A DNA stretch of 64,000 bases, from assembly GCF_016908855.1 (NCBI RefSeq), contig NZ_JAFBER010000009.1, positions 1-64,000 on the forward strand. Reading direction: 5' to 3'. A program made the position numbers and the translations under genes. Under the pieces are notes generated by a model. The model had not been told where the DNA came from. It did no database searches and saw nothing but the letters and a program-made list of their open reading frames with translations. Of the stretch, positions 27,071 to 36,178 are shown one piece after another; position 1 is the stretch's first letter; each line of letters opens with the position of its first letter. The DNA comes from Scopulibacillus daqui (GTDB lineage Bacteria; Bacillota; Bacilli; Bacillales; Sporolactobacillaceae).

Positions 27071-28138
27071 CTAAATGGCTCTAGCCTTTTTAATTTGTTT
27101 ACTTCTTAACTGTCCGCAGGCTGCATCAATATCTGTGCCTTGTTCCTGGCGAACGCCGCAGTTGATGCCGTGTTTCTTCAATATATCATAAAACGCCTGC
27201 ACGGATTCTTGATCACTTCGTTGATACTGATTATGTTCATCAACAGGATTATACGGGATAAGGTTCACGTAAGAAAGGTGACGTTTATCCTTTAGAAGCT
27301 TGACAAGCTGCGCCGCTTCTTCCTTATGATCATTAACGTCTTTCAGCAAAATATATTCAAACGTGACTCTCCGGTTGGTTTTTTCTAAATAATAATCGAC
27401 AGCTTTCATTAATTTGTCTATAGGGAAAGCGCGGTTGATTTTCATGATTCGTGTCCTGAGCTCATCATTTGGCGCATGCAATGAAATCGCTAAGTTCACC
27501 TGCAGATTAATATCCGCAAATTCATAAATTTTGTGCGCAAGACCGCTCGTTGACACCGTAATATGTCTTGCACCAATCGCCAGACCTTTTTGGTGATTGA
27601 TAATACGCAGGAAGTCGACCGTGTTCTCAAAGTTATCAAAAGGCTCACCGATTCCCATCACAACAACGTGGCTGATCCTTTCGCCTTGACCTGCTTCATC
27701 CAGATGGCGCTGAACATACATTATCTGTTCCACAATTTCTCCGCTGGATAAGTCACGGTTTTTCTTTAATAAACCGCTGGCGCAAAAAGTACAGCCGATG
27801 TTGCAGCCGACTTGCGTTGTTACACAAACGGATAAGCCGTAATGATGCCTCATCAGCACCGTTTCAATTAGATTGCCGTCCTTTAATTTAAACAGAAATT
27901 TTGTCGTGCCATCCGACGATTTTTGTTTTATTTTTTGCTGCAACGTGTGCATGTCGAAGTGATCTTCTAATAATTGAATGCACGCTTTGTTCACATTTTT
28001 CATCTCAGAAAAATGTGAGACCCGCTTTTTATACAGCCAATCCCAGACTTGCTGGGCTCGGAACTTCTTTTGTCCATGTTCTTCAAGCCACGATGTTAAT
28101 TGATCTATTGTCAATCCATAAATGGATGATTTGCTCAT
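27071..28138 (-). CDS. rlmN: RlmN-family radical SAM rRNA methyltransferase
   Basis: A 355-residue protein. The iron-sulfur cluster motif is CNIGCTFC (CxxxCxxC) and the substrate-methylating Cys lies in DAACGQLR near the end. Other family blocks are [31 protein letters not shown] and [12 protein letters not shown]. RlmN methylates A2503 of 23S rRNA, and A37 of some tRNAs. The usual Bacillus rlmN lies far away beside prpC-prkC, so this isolated copy may be a second paralogue. Divergence such as [13 protein letters not shown] makes that plausible. Cfr-type resistance cannot be excluded by eye, but overall similarity is to RlmN. Confidence 0.8.
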   Translation of the reverse strand: MSKSSIYGLTIDQLTSWLEEHGQKKFRAQQVWDWLYKKRVSHFSEMKNVNKACIQLLEDHFDMHTLQQKIKQKSSDGTTKFLFKLKDGNLIETVLMRHHYGLSVCVTTQVGCNIGCTFCASGLLKKNRDLSSGEIVEQIMYVQRHLDEAGQGERISHVVVMGIGEPFDNFENTVDFLRIINHQKGLAIGARHITVSTSGLAHKIYEFADINLQVNLAISLHAPNDELRTRIMKINRAFPIDKLMKAVDYYLEKTNRRVTFEYILLKDVNDHKEEAAQLVKLLKDKRHLSYVNLIPYNPVDEHNQYQRSDQESVQAFYDILKKHGINCGVRQEQGTDIDAACGQLRSKQIKKARAI

Positions 28139-28380
28139 TGGTTACCCTCTTTTCAAATCTTTACAATCATTACTATAGTACTGAAAATTTCATGATGCTG
28201 CAACCAATGGTTCTATTAAAAATAGACATCTTATTCCAATTATATTCCCTGAAATGTCCAATCAGTTATTTTTGAAAGAATGGGCAAATCTGTTTTTTGA
28301 GCGATAGCTCCCGTTCTTCCGTACCGATACTAGGCTTCACCATCAATCATTCATCACCATTAATAGATTGGTATCATAGC

Positions 28381-29052
28381 TTATTTTGTATTCTCTCTGC
28401 GGCTTAAAGTTTCCTCTTTAAATACTTTTCCTGATTCAACACGATAGATTTCATCACTTATCCGCTCCAAGAATAATTTATCATGACTCGAAACAAGAAT
28501 TAATTTATCTTTCGTTTTATAGCTTTTTAAATAGTTTTCCAAATCTTTGATGGCTTTTTCATCTAAGGCATTCGTTGGTTCATCCAAAATCAGTATATCA
28601 GGAGATTCCATAATCGCTTGGGCAATCGCAAGTCTCTGCTTCATTCCTAAAGAATATTTTCTATATTTAAGTGCGCTGTTTTTATCTAAGCCAACAATCT
28701 CTAATGCATGATCAATTTCAGCAGAACCTATTTTATTTTTTATTGAAGCAAGTATTTGTAAATTTTTTCCTCCATTGTAAAAAGGCAAAAACTCAGGATT
28801 CTCAATCAGAAGACCTAAACTTTCAGGAAAGGAAATATCTTTATGCAGGATTTTATCGTTAACTTTAACCTCTCCTTTATCAGGAATTAACAATCCCGAC
28901 ATCATTCTAAAAAGCATTGACTTTCCGGAACCATTAATGCCTCTAAACCCATAAATATTTCCCGAATACAATTCTAAATTTACATTCGACAGAACCATTT
29001 GAGATTTAATTGTCTTACTTGCATCGCTAATCATAAGTGAAGTAAACATCAT
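28381..29052 (-). CDS. ABC transporter ATP-binding protein
   Basis: A 223-residue ATPase: Walker A GINGSGKS, signature YSLGMKQRL, Walker B ILILDEP. The GMKQR form of the signature is typical of lantibiotic-immunity and peptide-export ABC proteins. It closes a four-gene minus-strand operon with three small integral membrane proteins and a putative secreted peptide. AAGGAG precedes the ATG. Function as exporter or self-protection pump is inferred. Confidence 0.8.
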   Translation of the reverse strand: MMFTSLMISDASKTIKSQMVLSNVNLELYSGNIYGFRGINGSGKSMLFRMMSGLLIPDKGEVKVNDKILHKDISFPESLGLLIENPEFLPFYNGGKNLQILASIKNKIGSAEIDHALEIVGLDKNSALKYRKYSLGMKQRLAIAQAIMESPDILILDEPTNALDEKAIKDLENYLKSYKTKDKLILVSSHDKLFLERISDEIYRVESGKVFKEETLSRRENTK

Positions 29053-29069
29053 TCATTCTCCTTGCAAAA

Positions 29070-29780
29070 TTATAAGATATCTTTCTTTTTTACGTATTGT
29101 AAGGATAAAATCACCGACAAACTAATAAATAAAAGTGAAATCATAAAAAATGGCGCTTGTTTTAATGTTTGTCCCTTAACCAAATGAATATGATCTGCCA
29201 TTAAATAGTAGCCTGGCAAGTACATATTTTTATAAAATATAGATATGGAAATCATTGTAAACAAAATGATAAATGCTAAGACCGAGTTGAGGACTAATAT
29301 GAGGCACCCTTGAAGAATGCTTAATAAAATAAAAACAAAAAGAACCGTAAAAAAAGAATATAAGGTGTCATAAGAATAATTAAATGCGCCCCCCGATAAA
29401 AAAACAAAAACATGAATGACTGTTAATAAGAGCAAGACATAGATCCAGCTCAAATTCAAACTAAAAAGGGCTTTGCTTAAAAACCGCTTCGTTCGTGATG
29501 AACCCCTTATCATTATTATTGAAGCAGCATTTATTCTTTGTTCGCCGTATAAATAAATGCCATTCATAAACAATAAATAACTAAAAATAAAGGCAAAAGG
29601 GAAAGGGAAAACAAAATTCCCTTTCCCCATGGAAGCCTGCCATAAAGTATTGATGCTTATCTTTGTTTGACCTTTCATAACAAGAATATTCAGCAACTCC
29701 AAACAAGCGATCGCAAATAACCATATAAACCAATGCCTCTTAAGTTTGCGCCATATATTGCAAATATCATACAGATACAT
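29070..29780 (-). CDS. ABC-associated membrane protein, six TM helices (third permease)
   Basis: About 236 residues, with about six hydrophobic helices and a central cytoplasmic RGSSRTKRFLSKAL segment, a pattern seen in ABC-2-like permeases of small exporters. The ATG at 29780 follows AGGTG and begins just after the upstream stop; an ATG at 29804 would overlap it. No family name is recognised. AT-rich codon use sets this operon apart from its neighbours. Confidence 0.65.
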   Translation of the reverse strand: MYLYDICNIWRKLKRHWFIWLFAIACLELLNILVMKGQTKISINTLWQASMGKGNFVFPFPFAFIFSYLLFMNGIYLYGEQRINAASIIMIRGSSRTKRFLSKALFSLNLSWIYVLLLLTVIHVFVFLSGGAFNYSYDTLYSFFTVLFVFILLSILQGCLILVLNSVLAFIILFTMISISIFYKNMYLPGYYLMADHIHLVKGQTLKQAPFFMISLLFISLSVILSLQYVKKKDIL

Positions 29781-29784
29781 CCTA

Positions 29785-30552
29785 TCACCTGCCCAAAAAC
29801 TCATACCTATCCACTAGACTGATAAAAATAAAATACAAAACGGCTGTTATTGAAATCAGATAAAAGATATTTATAAATAGATGAAAATAAGGAACAAAAA
29901 GAAATGACTTAGGTATAGCCTGGTTTATCAACAAAGAAAACGAAAAAGTACGATCAGAAATATAAATAAACATTAACAAAAAAGCACCAAACCAAACACC
30001 GTTTTTACGAAACCATAAATCAAAAATAAGCAATACAAACTTTGAAATAGTTAATAATAAAAACCAGCCTAACAGAAGACAAAGGAAATGCACTAAATGA
30101 TATAAAGCAATATGATGCATGCTATCAGGCAATTTGACAGCATTCATATAACCTTGGCTTAAAGATAAAGACAGTCTAGGGCTCAATATCATTGTACTGA
30201 TCAAAGTCACTGCTATAACACATGTGATAAAAATGATGATCTGCAAAAACGATTGTTTCAAAAGAAATAAAGCATAAGATAATCTATGATTGAATCTATA
30301 AACAAAGTGATGAGACAAACCAACATTGCCGCTGAAAAAAAGAAATATTCCCAAAGTAATGATGTGTGTAGGCGGCTCCAAAAGATATGAAAAGATATCT
30401 AAAATGTTAGGTGTAATACTTTTGCCTTCTATGAATACCGCAGAATTATTATGATAGGTGACAAAGCTGACAAAAAATAAGGCAGCGAAACTTATAAAAA
30501 GTCTATTTCGTTCAATTAAAATACTATTAAACAAGAAATTAGATCTTAACAT
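29785..30552 (-). CDS. ABC-associated membrane protein, six TM helices (second permease)
   Basis: A 255-residue protein with about six TM helices separated by short loops; a central VYRFNHRLSYALFLLKQS segment is basic and likely cytoplasmic. It overlaps the gene before it by 14 bases. I do not recognise a family. Three different permease-like proteins for one ATPase suggest a hetero-oligomeric membrane part. Confidence 0.65.
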   Translation of the reverse strand: MLRSNFLFNSILIERNRLFISFAALFFVSFVTYHNNSAVFIEGKSITPNILDIFSYLLEPPTHIITLGIFLFFSGNVGLSHHFVYRFNHRLSYALFLLKQSFLQIIIFITCVIAVTLISTMILSPRLSLSLSQGYMNAVKLPDSMHHIALYHLVHFLCLLLGWFLLLTISKFVLLIFDLWFRKNGVWFGAFLLMFIYISDRTFSFSLLINQAIPKSFLFVPYFHLFINIFYLISITAVLYFIFISLVDRYEFLGR

Positions 30553-31336
30553 ATTTTTTTATTCCTTTATAACTGCCAATGAGTGAAATGATTAACATAA
30601 CAGCAGGAACCAAAACTAAATGAAACACTGATACATCCGCAATTGGCTGAATTGGATTTGCAAGATACATAGGCGAAAGTTGAGGATATACAATCTCAAA
30701 AAATGGCTGAAGTATAAGCAAAATAAAAAAAGGCGCCAAATAAGCGACATAAATATTCTTAACAAATGTAGATATCCAAAGCCCGAAAACAGCTATAGCA
30801 CCAGCGTAACTAAACATAATCATCAGGTATATAACCATATAGGTGATGCCATGGCTGGGAAAAAGATGATGAAACAGATAAAGATTATCATAAAAAGATT
30901 TCTCTAAAACTTTATTTTTAAACATCAAGATGGCAGCACAAAAAGAGATGATAAAAGGAAAAGTAAATAACAATCCCCCGCTAATAAAAGTTACAATAGC
31001 TTTTGAAGAAAAATACGTTTTTAAAGAACTGCGATAAACAATAAAGATATGGTAACCCTTACTCTTTTCTTCTAAAAACCTTATTGAATAAGGCATGCAG
31101 CTAATAATTGCTATAGTAAAAAACAACAAAGTAGATATACTGGAACCGCTCGTCCCCAGCCAGAAGTATAAAGAAAATCCTAAATGCTCTTTATCGAAAC
31201 CTTCAATCTTTAAAGGGGCATATACACTGATATATAAATCAACAAAGAATAAAAGTGTTAAAACTAATAAACATAGCCAAAAGTTTTTGGAAGAAAATAC
31301 GTTTTTAAAGTCCATTCTTAGCAATGAAATAAACAT
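30539..31336 (-). CDS. ABC-associated membrane protein, six TM helices (first permease)
   Basis: About 265 residues with six predicted TM helices and a cytoplasmic RFLEEKSKGYHIFIVYR segment. The ATG at 31336 sits behind a perfect AGGAGG that overlaps the stop codon of the peptide gene; a longer frame to 31390 has no such site. Tight spacing ties the peptide and the transporter into one transcript. Confidence 0.7.
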   Translation of the reverse strand: MFISLLRMDFKNVFSSKNFWLCLLVLTLLFFVDLYISVYAPLKIEGFDKEHLGFSLYFWLGTSGSSISTLLFFTIAIISCMPYSIRFLEEKSKGYHIFIVYRSSLKTYFSSKAIVTFISGGLLFTFPFIISFCAAILMFKNKVLEKSFYDNLYLFHHLFPSHGITYMVIYLMIMFSYAGAIAVFGLWISTFVKNIYVAYLAPFFILLILQPFFEIVYPQLSPMYLANPIQPIADVSVFHLVLVPAVMLIISLIGSYKGIKKYVKI

Positions 31337-31349
31337 AAAGAGCCTCCTA

Positions 31350-31700
31350 TTAAAACCACAAGCGCATTGTTTTATCCTTTCCCAATCCACCCGCTTTTCT
31401 GATAAACGGAATAGTCATGATATTTAGTTCTTGCTTATATCCCTTATGAAAAATAAGATTATACTGGGTATCTGCTGCATTTCCCTTTGCAAAAGCATTT
31501 GCAGATACAACACCAATGAGTGCCATTGAAATGCATAATACCAGATAAACACTCCATATATAATAGATATATTTTCCTATATAGTCAATATCATTTTCGG
31601 ATAAAGTTGTTTTAATTGCTACATAATGGCATGAAAATAAAATTCCCAGGAAATATACGTTTTTAAAATGGCACGTTAAAATTAATCTTACTTTCAGCAT
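31350..31700 (-). CDS. Putative secreted peptide ahead of the ABC operon
   Basis: The frame has a signal-peptide-like segment (VYLVLCISMALIGVV, then SANAFAKG as cleavage region) and a 44-residue mature part starting about KGNAADTQYNLIFHKGYKQ and ending KTMRLWF. The stop overlaps the ribosome site of the first permease gene. The N-terminus is unclear: the ATG at 31700 has no ribosome site and adds about 45 unrelated residues, and the internal ATG at 31526 also lacks one. The gene may have a decayed 5' end. A bacteriocin-like or signalling peptide handled by the ABC proteins is a reasonable guess. Confidence 0.45.
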   Translation of the reverse strand: MLKVRLILTCHFKNVYFLGILFSCHYVAIKTTLSENDIDYIGKYIYYIWSVYLVLCISMALIGVVSANAFAKGNAADTQYNLIFHKGYKQELNIMTIPFIRKAGGLGKDKTMRLWF

Positions 31701-31752
31701 TTAAATATAATATGTATAATAATGGTGTAATAACTAAAAAGAGGGCTTCCTC

Positions 31753-31941
31753 TTGTCCAAAAAACAGCGTTAACTGCTAAAAAATCTTATAATAATATTC
31801 ATAGGATTAATGTTCATTCTAATCTCATATTATCCGTATCAACCGACTCGTTCTCATACTGAATGGTTGATAGCAGGCATTCTTATCATCAGAATAGCTG
31901 GAGACAGTCTATTAATTGGACGATCGAAAAGAGATATATGA
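31753..31941 (+). pseudogene. Small membrane protein interrupted by a stop codon
   Basis: From a TTG at 31753 behind GAGGG the frame reads LSKKQR, a TAA at 31771-31773, then a protein-like LLKNLIIIFIGLMFILISYY, a polar loop, EWLIAGILIIRIAGDSLLIG and RSKRDI. Two TM helices and a basic end are clear. The single in-frame stop looks like a nonsense mutation in a small membrane-protein gene, although a restart downstream is possible. Confidence 0.45.
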
Positions 31942-32256
31942 TCCAAAAGATTTCTTTTAGGAGGCTTCTGGTTTGTTGAAGGCAATCAGAAAATACATGA
32001 GTTCACACAAAAAGGTCTCTCACTCTATTAATGGAATGGATTGTATGATTGTTCGTTATAAAATTACCTGATCTATTTATGGATCATTGGCAGGGATTTA
32101 TCATCTGATGGCCATTGTATCAGAGGATAATTTCAGCTGAACTTGCGATGTGCCCGGCATATCGGCGTCCATGCACGAGCACTTAGATTAAATCACTCTC
32201 GTTAGAGACGACCACATAAAAAAAGCAGGACGATACCTGCCTTTTGCAAAAATATA
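31942..32256. other. Intergenic region with decayed coding traces
   Basis: A plus-strand TTG after TAGGAGG near 31972 opens a 31-residue frame (KAIRKYMSSHKKVSHSING) that stops early. Nothing else is supported. It looks like relic sequence joined to the interrupted gene before it. Confidence 0.3.
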
Positions 32257-32751
32257 TCATTCTGCCGCAGCTTTTTTCGTAAATGTACTTGGCATCACAA
32301 CAGCAATAACTTCCCCCCGGACAACAAGCGAATCATCAGCAAATACTTTAGTGTCAACTTTCCATTTCTTTGGATGTATTTCATGCACGGTTCCAACCGC
32401 TTTTAACTGAACGCCTTGAGGGGTTGGCCTTAGGAAGTCTACTTTCAATGAAGCTGTCACAAAGCGCGGAGGCTCAGAGCCATCTCCCGGTTCATGGCCA
32501 TTTTTACGGTGCAGGGCCAAGGCTGCCGAACCCGTGCCATGGCAATCGATCAGTGAAGCCATAATGCCGCCGTAGACGAAACCGGGAAGGGCTGTATGTT
32601 CTGGCTTCGGTGTATAAATCGTCACCGTCTGTTCCCCTTGCCAACCAGTTCGAAAATGATGGCCGTCTTCATTCATCCGCCCGCAGCCGTAACACCAGGC
32701 AAAGTCATCCGGATAATCATCTTGAATAGCTTTTATTGCCCTTTCTTCCAT
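32257..32751 (-). CDS. PaaI-type hotdog thioesterase
   Basis: A 164-residue single hotdog domain protein. Visible blocks are CYGCGRMNEDGHHF, LPGFVYGGIMASLIDCHGT with the catalytic-region helix, and VDFLRPTPQGVQL. These match the PaaI/YbgC-like acyl-CoA thioesterase group. Acyl substrate is unknown. The ATG at 32751 follows AGGAGG by nine bases and is preferred over one twelve codons earlier. It stands alone. Confidence 0.75.
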   Translation of the reverse strand: MEERAIKAIQDDYPDDFAWCYGCGRMNEDGHHFRTGWQGEQTVTIYTPKPEHTALPGFVYGGIMASLIDCHGTGSAALALHRKNGHEPGDGSEPPRFVTASLKVDFLRPTPQGVQLKAVGTVHEIHPKKWKVDTKVFADDSLVVRGEVIAVVMPSTFTKKAAAE

Positions 32752-32871
32752 TATTATTTGCCTCCTTTTTTTAGAATAGTATAACACATAAGGGTCAGAA
32801 AAGGGCGAATAGTCTTGTTAAATCAGCATCAAAAGAAAATCATTTTTTCAATAAAGGTACCTTTGTCAGCG

Positions 32872-32909
32872 AAAAACAAGAACTGGCCAGCCTGATTGCC
32901 AACCAGTTG
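32872..32909 (-). terminator. Terminator of pepC
   Basis: Hairpin AACTGG-TTGGC / GCTGG-CCAGTT followed on the minus strand by CTTGTTTTT. It is about 30 bases past the stop. Confidence 0.6.
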
Positions 32910-32941
32910 CAATGATCCAGCGGTAACTGTTTTGCTCTTCT

Positions 32942-34282
32942 TTATCTCATCATAGCCAGTGAACCTATTGGATCCCATGGTTTAAGCTGAATAGGTTCTT
33001 GATCCCATGCTTTCTTTAGATCTTCTGAAAGGTGCTTTTTATGAACAACCACTTGATAAGTGTACTCATCCATCCATTTGTCACTCATGACAAAGTAGCC
33101 TTTGTCTCCTGCCTTTTCACCCCAGCTGTTCTCTACTTTCCATCTGTTTGGATTTCCGTCTACCAAATTTACGCCTGTAAGCACCATCGCATGGGTCAAG
33201 CAGCTTTCCAGATAGTCCAACCTTTCTCCTTTTGTCATTTGAAACGGCATACCGAAAGCCTTCTCATAATCATAGAGTTCCGTGTCCATTATACCGTGAT
33301 CCCTATTGGATAATTTGCCGACATCGCACCCGAACCAGACAGTTTCATTATCTTTGATTTGTCTGATGGCCAGCTGCTTCAGCGTTTCCATATCAACATT
33401 CAAATATTTGATCCTATTGCCTCCGATGACATTGCCGAGGTATTGGACTGTATAAGTTTTTCCATAAGGTTTATCCTTCGTCGGCGCGTTAATAATACTT
33501 ACATACTCATCCAGATTTAAACCGACATATTTTTTATAAAATTCATGAGGCGTTATCCCCTGATCTCTATGAAACACGTTGTCTTTATCTCTGTATTCAA
33601 AATCAAACGTTTTTGGCGGTTCACCTAAACAAAAGGCAAGGATTTTATAGATTTCAGACAGCATATCATCTTTTGCTTGGTCCAATTCTCCCCTTGATTT
33701 CCCTTCATCGTGCAGATTTCTTAATTTAATCGCATCTTCTCTGAGTTTAGCATTCAAAACAGCATTGAGTTTCCTAGAATTGCTGCTTTGGAAAGTTTCC
33801 GGCATAACCTGCTTAGGAACGATACCATATTTTTCGATAAGGGATGTCAGCATATCCCACTGCCCGCCGTCTTGCTGCGGCGTTGACAAAAGCCAAGCGA
33901 CTAACCTGCTGTCTAATGGCTGATCCGCCGTTTCAAGCACACTTTCAAGGAAAAAATTAGCTTTCTCGAATTTATCCCAGAAATTTGTATAGTTTTGCGA
34001 CAACTCAAAGTCATTAAGTTTAAAAACATGGTTCATTTTATGGCGGAATGTATTTAGTGCGGCGAACATCCAGCATCTGCCGCTCTGTTTTTGATTAGTC
34101 ACTTTTCCGGTTTGGATCTCTTCGGAGAACACTTGGATCATCGTACTCGTTACCTCACTATTTACGGTCGCTGCGTCAATGCCATTTTTCATTATTGCGT
34201 TTCTAATGACTTGATGCTGTTCTTGTCCATTTAGCTGATCTGAGTATTTTCCAGCCATTACCGCCGATATCTCTTTCGCCAC
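32942..34282 (-). CDS. pepC: Aminopeptidase C (bleomycin hydrolase family C1B)
   Basis: About 446 residues, the usual size. The papain-like triad is visible: Cys in QSGRCWMFAALN, His in LTHAMVLTGV and Asn in WKVENSWG. PepC forms a hexameric barrel that trims N-terminal residues from peptides in the cytoplasm. The GTG at 34282 is chosen because GGGAGGG lies six bases ahead. It diverges from the aldo/keto reductase gene across a 155-base gap. Confidence 0.9.
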   Translation of the reverse strand: MAKEISAVMAGKYSDQLNGQEQHQVIRNAIMKNGIDAATVNSEVTSTMIQVFSEEIQTGKVTNQKQSGRCWMFAALNTFRHKMNHVFKLNDFELSQNYTNFWDKFEKANFFLESVLETADQPLDSRLVAWLLSTPQQDGGQWDMLTSLIEKYGIVPKQVMPETFQSSNSRKLNAVLNAKLREDAIKLRNLHDEGKSRGELDQAKDDMLSEIYKILAFCLGEPPKTFDFEYRDKDNVFHRDQGITPHEFYKKYVGLNLDEYVSIINAPTKDKPYGKTYTVQYLGNVIGGNRIKYLNVDMETLKQLAIRQIKDNETVWFGCDVGKLSNRDHGIMDTELYDYEKAFGMPFQMTKGERLDYLESCLTHAMVLTGVNLVDGNPNRWKVENSWGEKAGDKGYFVMSDKWMDEYTYQVVVHKKHLSEDLKKAWDQEPIQLKPWDPIGSLAMMR

Positions 34283-34449
34283 GTGAGTCCCTCCCATTGG
34301 TTTATAACTGCTATTGTATTCCTATTTTCAATTGTGGGCAAAAATTACGAATATTTATTATCGTGATTTTTTTACTATTCGAATGATTTCAATAATCATT
34401 TAATCCTTGTTATGATAATAATAAGTTTGAAAAGGAGATGATTGATAAA

Positions 34450-35385
34450 GTGGTTGAAAAAAACCGGCTTGGCAGAACAGATTTATACGTGACGCCAATT
34501 GGACTTGGTGCAAATGCTGTCGGCGGCCATAACCTTTTTCCGAACCTCAGTGATGAAACAGGAAGGGAAATCGTGCGTACCGCTTTACAGAATGGCATTA
34601 ACTTTTTAGATACGGCCTTTATCTATGGCCCCGAGCGTTCAGAAGAATTGGTCGGTCAAGTTGTCAAGGAAAGCGGAAGCCGAAGCGATGTGGTGATAGC
34701 TACAAAAGGAGCGCATCAATTCGTCAATGGTGAAGTTTCCATTGATAATTCCCCTTCTTTTTTAAGAGAAGCTGTCGAGGGCAGTTTAAAACGGCTGAAA
34801 ACCGATTATATCGATTTATTTTATATTCACTATCCTGATGAAAAAACGCCAAAGGACGAAGCTATTGGTGTCCTGAAAGAAATGAAAGACGAAGGTAAAA
34901 TTAGGGCCATCGGCGTGTCAAACTTTTCTATCGATCAATTAAAAGAGGCAAACAAAGACGGCTATGTCGATGTGGTACAATCTGAATATAATCTGTTAAG
35001 ACGCGGTGCGGAAAAAGACCTGCTGCCGTATGCAGCTGAAAACCGCATATCATTTATCCCTTATTTTCCGCTTGCATCAGGGCTCTTAAGCGGAAAATAC
35101 ACAAAGGACTCAACATTTACTGACAGGCGCAAGGATAAACCGCTATTTCAAGGAGAAACATACCTCCGCAGCATAGAAAAAGTCGAGCAAATACGAACAA
35201 TGGCTGATGAAAAAAATACAGCGGCTGCAAATATAGTGCTCGCATGGTATTTAACACGGGAGGCCATAGATGCCGTCATCCCTGGGGCCAAGCGGCCGGA
35301 ACAAGTTGCCGGTAACATAAAAACATTAGATGTTAAGTTGACAGATGAAGAAATTGAAAGGATTGACCAGATATTTCAGGCTTAA
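34450..35385 (+). CDS. iolS: Aldo/keto reductase, IolS type
   Basis: About 311 residues with an AKR TIM barrel. The tetrad is visible as Asp and Tyr in [15 protein letters not shown], Lys in VIATKGAH and His in [29 protein letters not shown] and [15 protein letters not shown] closely resemble IolS of B. subtilis. IolS is an NADPH-dependent reductase of poorly known substrate, linked by location to inositol catabolism there; no iol genes occur here. A GTG at 34450 behind AAGGAG is preferred; an ATG at 34438 abuts the site. Confidence 0.8.
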   Translation: MVEKNRLGRTDLYVTPIGLGANAVGGHNLFPNLSDETGREIVRTALQNGINFLDTAFIYGPERSEELVGQVVKESGSRSDVVIATKGAHQFVNGEVSIDNSPSFLREAVEGSLKRLKTDYIDLFYIHYPDEKTPKDEAIGVLKEMKDEGKIRAIGVSNFSIDQLKEANKDGYVDVVQSEYNLLRRGAEKDLLPYAAENRISFIPYFPLASGLLSGKYTKDSTFTDRRKDKPLFQGETYLRSIEKVEQIRTMADEKNTAAANIVLAWYLTREAIDAVIPGAKRPEQVAGNIKTLDVKLTDEEIERIDQIFQA

Positions 35386-35482
35386 AAAAACGGGGACGGA
35401 GAAGGCCGGTTATCACTAAGTTCTAAAATTGCTTTCACTGGCGCAATAAAAATTTTAATAATCTATATTTTTCAAACTTATG

Positions 35483-35491
35483 TGCTATAAT
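35483..35491 (+). promoter_or_regulatory. Extended -10 promoter of the holin-like toxin mRNA
   Basis: TGCTATAAT with TATAAT at 35486-35491. Transcription would begin near 35498, about 85 bases ahead of the toxin frame. Confidence 0.6.
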
Positions 35492-35582
35492 AGTAAGAAC
35501 AATAGATCGACTTCGCATGAGGGGTTGGGCACACTGTAACCTTCTGACGTGTCTCTTGATTGGAGATTTCCAAGGAAGGGAG

Positions 35583-35672
35583 GTGTTGCCTCTGGATATT
35601 TATCAAACGTTAACGCTTATGATTTCGTTTGGAGCGCTGATAGCGGCGATAATGTCCAGTAAAAATAAATAA
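35583..35672 (+). CDS. Holin-like type I toxin peptide (TxpA/Hol_Tox type)
   Basis: A 29-residue peptide: LPLDIYQTLTLMISFGALIA then AIMSSKNK. One TM helix with YQTLTLMISFG and a short basic tail is the pattern of the putative holin-like toxins of Firmicutes, which depolarise the membrane when over-made. GGGAGG at 35578-35583 precedes it; the start could be GTG at 35583, TTG at 35586 or CTG at 35592. The message overlaps an antisense RNA at its 3' end, the usual type I arrangement. Toxicity is inferred from family. Confidence 0.7.
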   Translation: MLPLDIYQTLTLMISFGALIAAIMSSKNK

Positions 35673-35814
35673 TCCCCTCATGTGCTTGCCGGCGAATGGG
35701 GGATTATTATTCCTCAGTATAGCCTAGCCCACCTTGATGGGGTTCGGTCTATTGTATGCCAACAGTGTTCGCGCGCTGTTGGCTTTATTTATTTTATTCA
35801 ATATTTCATATTCT
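35665..35814 (-). ncRNA. Candidate antisense antitoxin RNA
   Basis: On the minus strand an extended -10 (TGATATAAT, TATAAT at 35821-35826) would start a transcript near 35814. It would run through the 3' part of the toxin message to a hairpin at 35670-35710 (arms AATAATCCCC and GGGGGATTATT) followed by TATTTTT. The predicted RNA is about 150 bases and pairs with about 130 bases of toxin 3' UTR, as in txpA/ratA and bsrG/SR4. It is predicted from promoter and terminator only. Confidence 0.55.
35758..35797 (+). terminator. Terminator of the toxin mRNA
   Basis: Perfect eight-pair hairpin GCCAACAG / CTGTTGGC followed by TTTATTTATTTTATT on the plus strand. It gives a toxin message of about 300 bases. 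Confidence 0.8.
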
Positions 35815-36010
35815 ATGTTTATTATATCACACTAATATTGTTTGTACATACCTGGCGCTTTTCCGCTTTTCATTTTTCAGTCCAAGCTTTTGTTTCTCAG
35901 TCCAGATCCCAAATGATGCCTTTTGTATTATTTCTAATGATGCTTAACAAGGATAGTTCAGAATCAAGCAGGACGGCTTGCTCGTTATTTGAAGAAATCG
36001 CTTAAAGATT

Positions 36011-36046
36011 TAAAAAAGGTTTATCGCCATATAATGACAATAAACC
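36011..36046 (-). terminator. Probable terminator of htpG
   Basis: Hairpin GGTTTAT / ATAAACC with a longer interior, followed by six T on the minus strand, about 130 bases after the htpG stop. The rest of 35798-36178 holds no gene that I can support. Confidence 0.55.
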
Positions 36047-36178
36047 TCTTCAAAATAATTATGTCAAATGAAAAGCAATATGCCTATAACGCTGAAGTCC
36101 TCGTCAGCCGTACTGAACGCTTTGTCGTTCAGACCATTTATCTAGGCAGGCAAAATGAAAGACATTCCGAACCCTTCA

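Noticed and set aside
27071-28138. Possible Cfr antibiotic-resistance methyltransferase
   Set aside because: Blocks such as the IETVLM and GIGEPFDN regions follow RlmN much more closely than Cfr, so resistance is not claimed.
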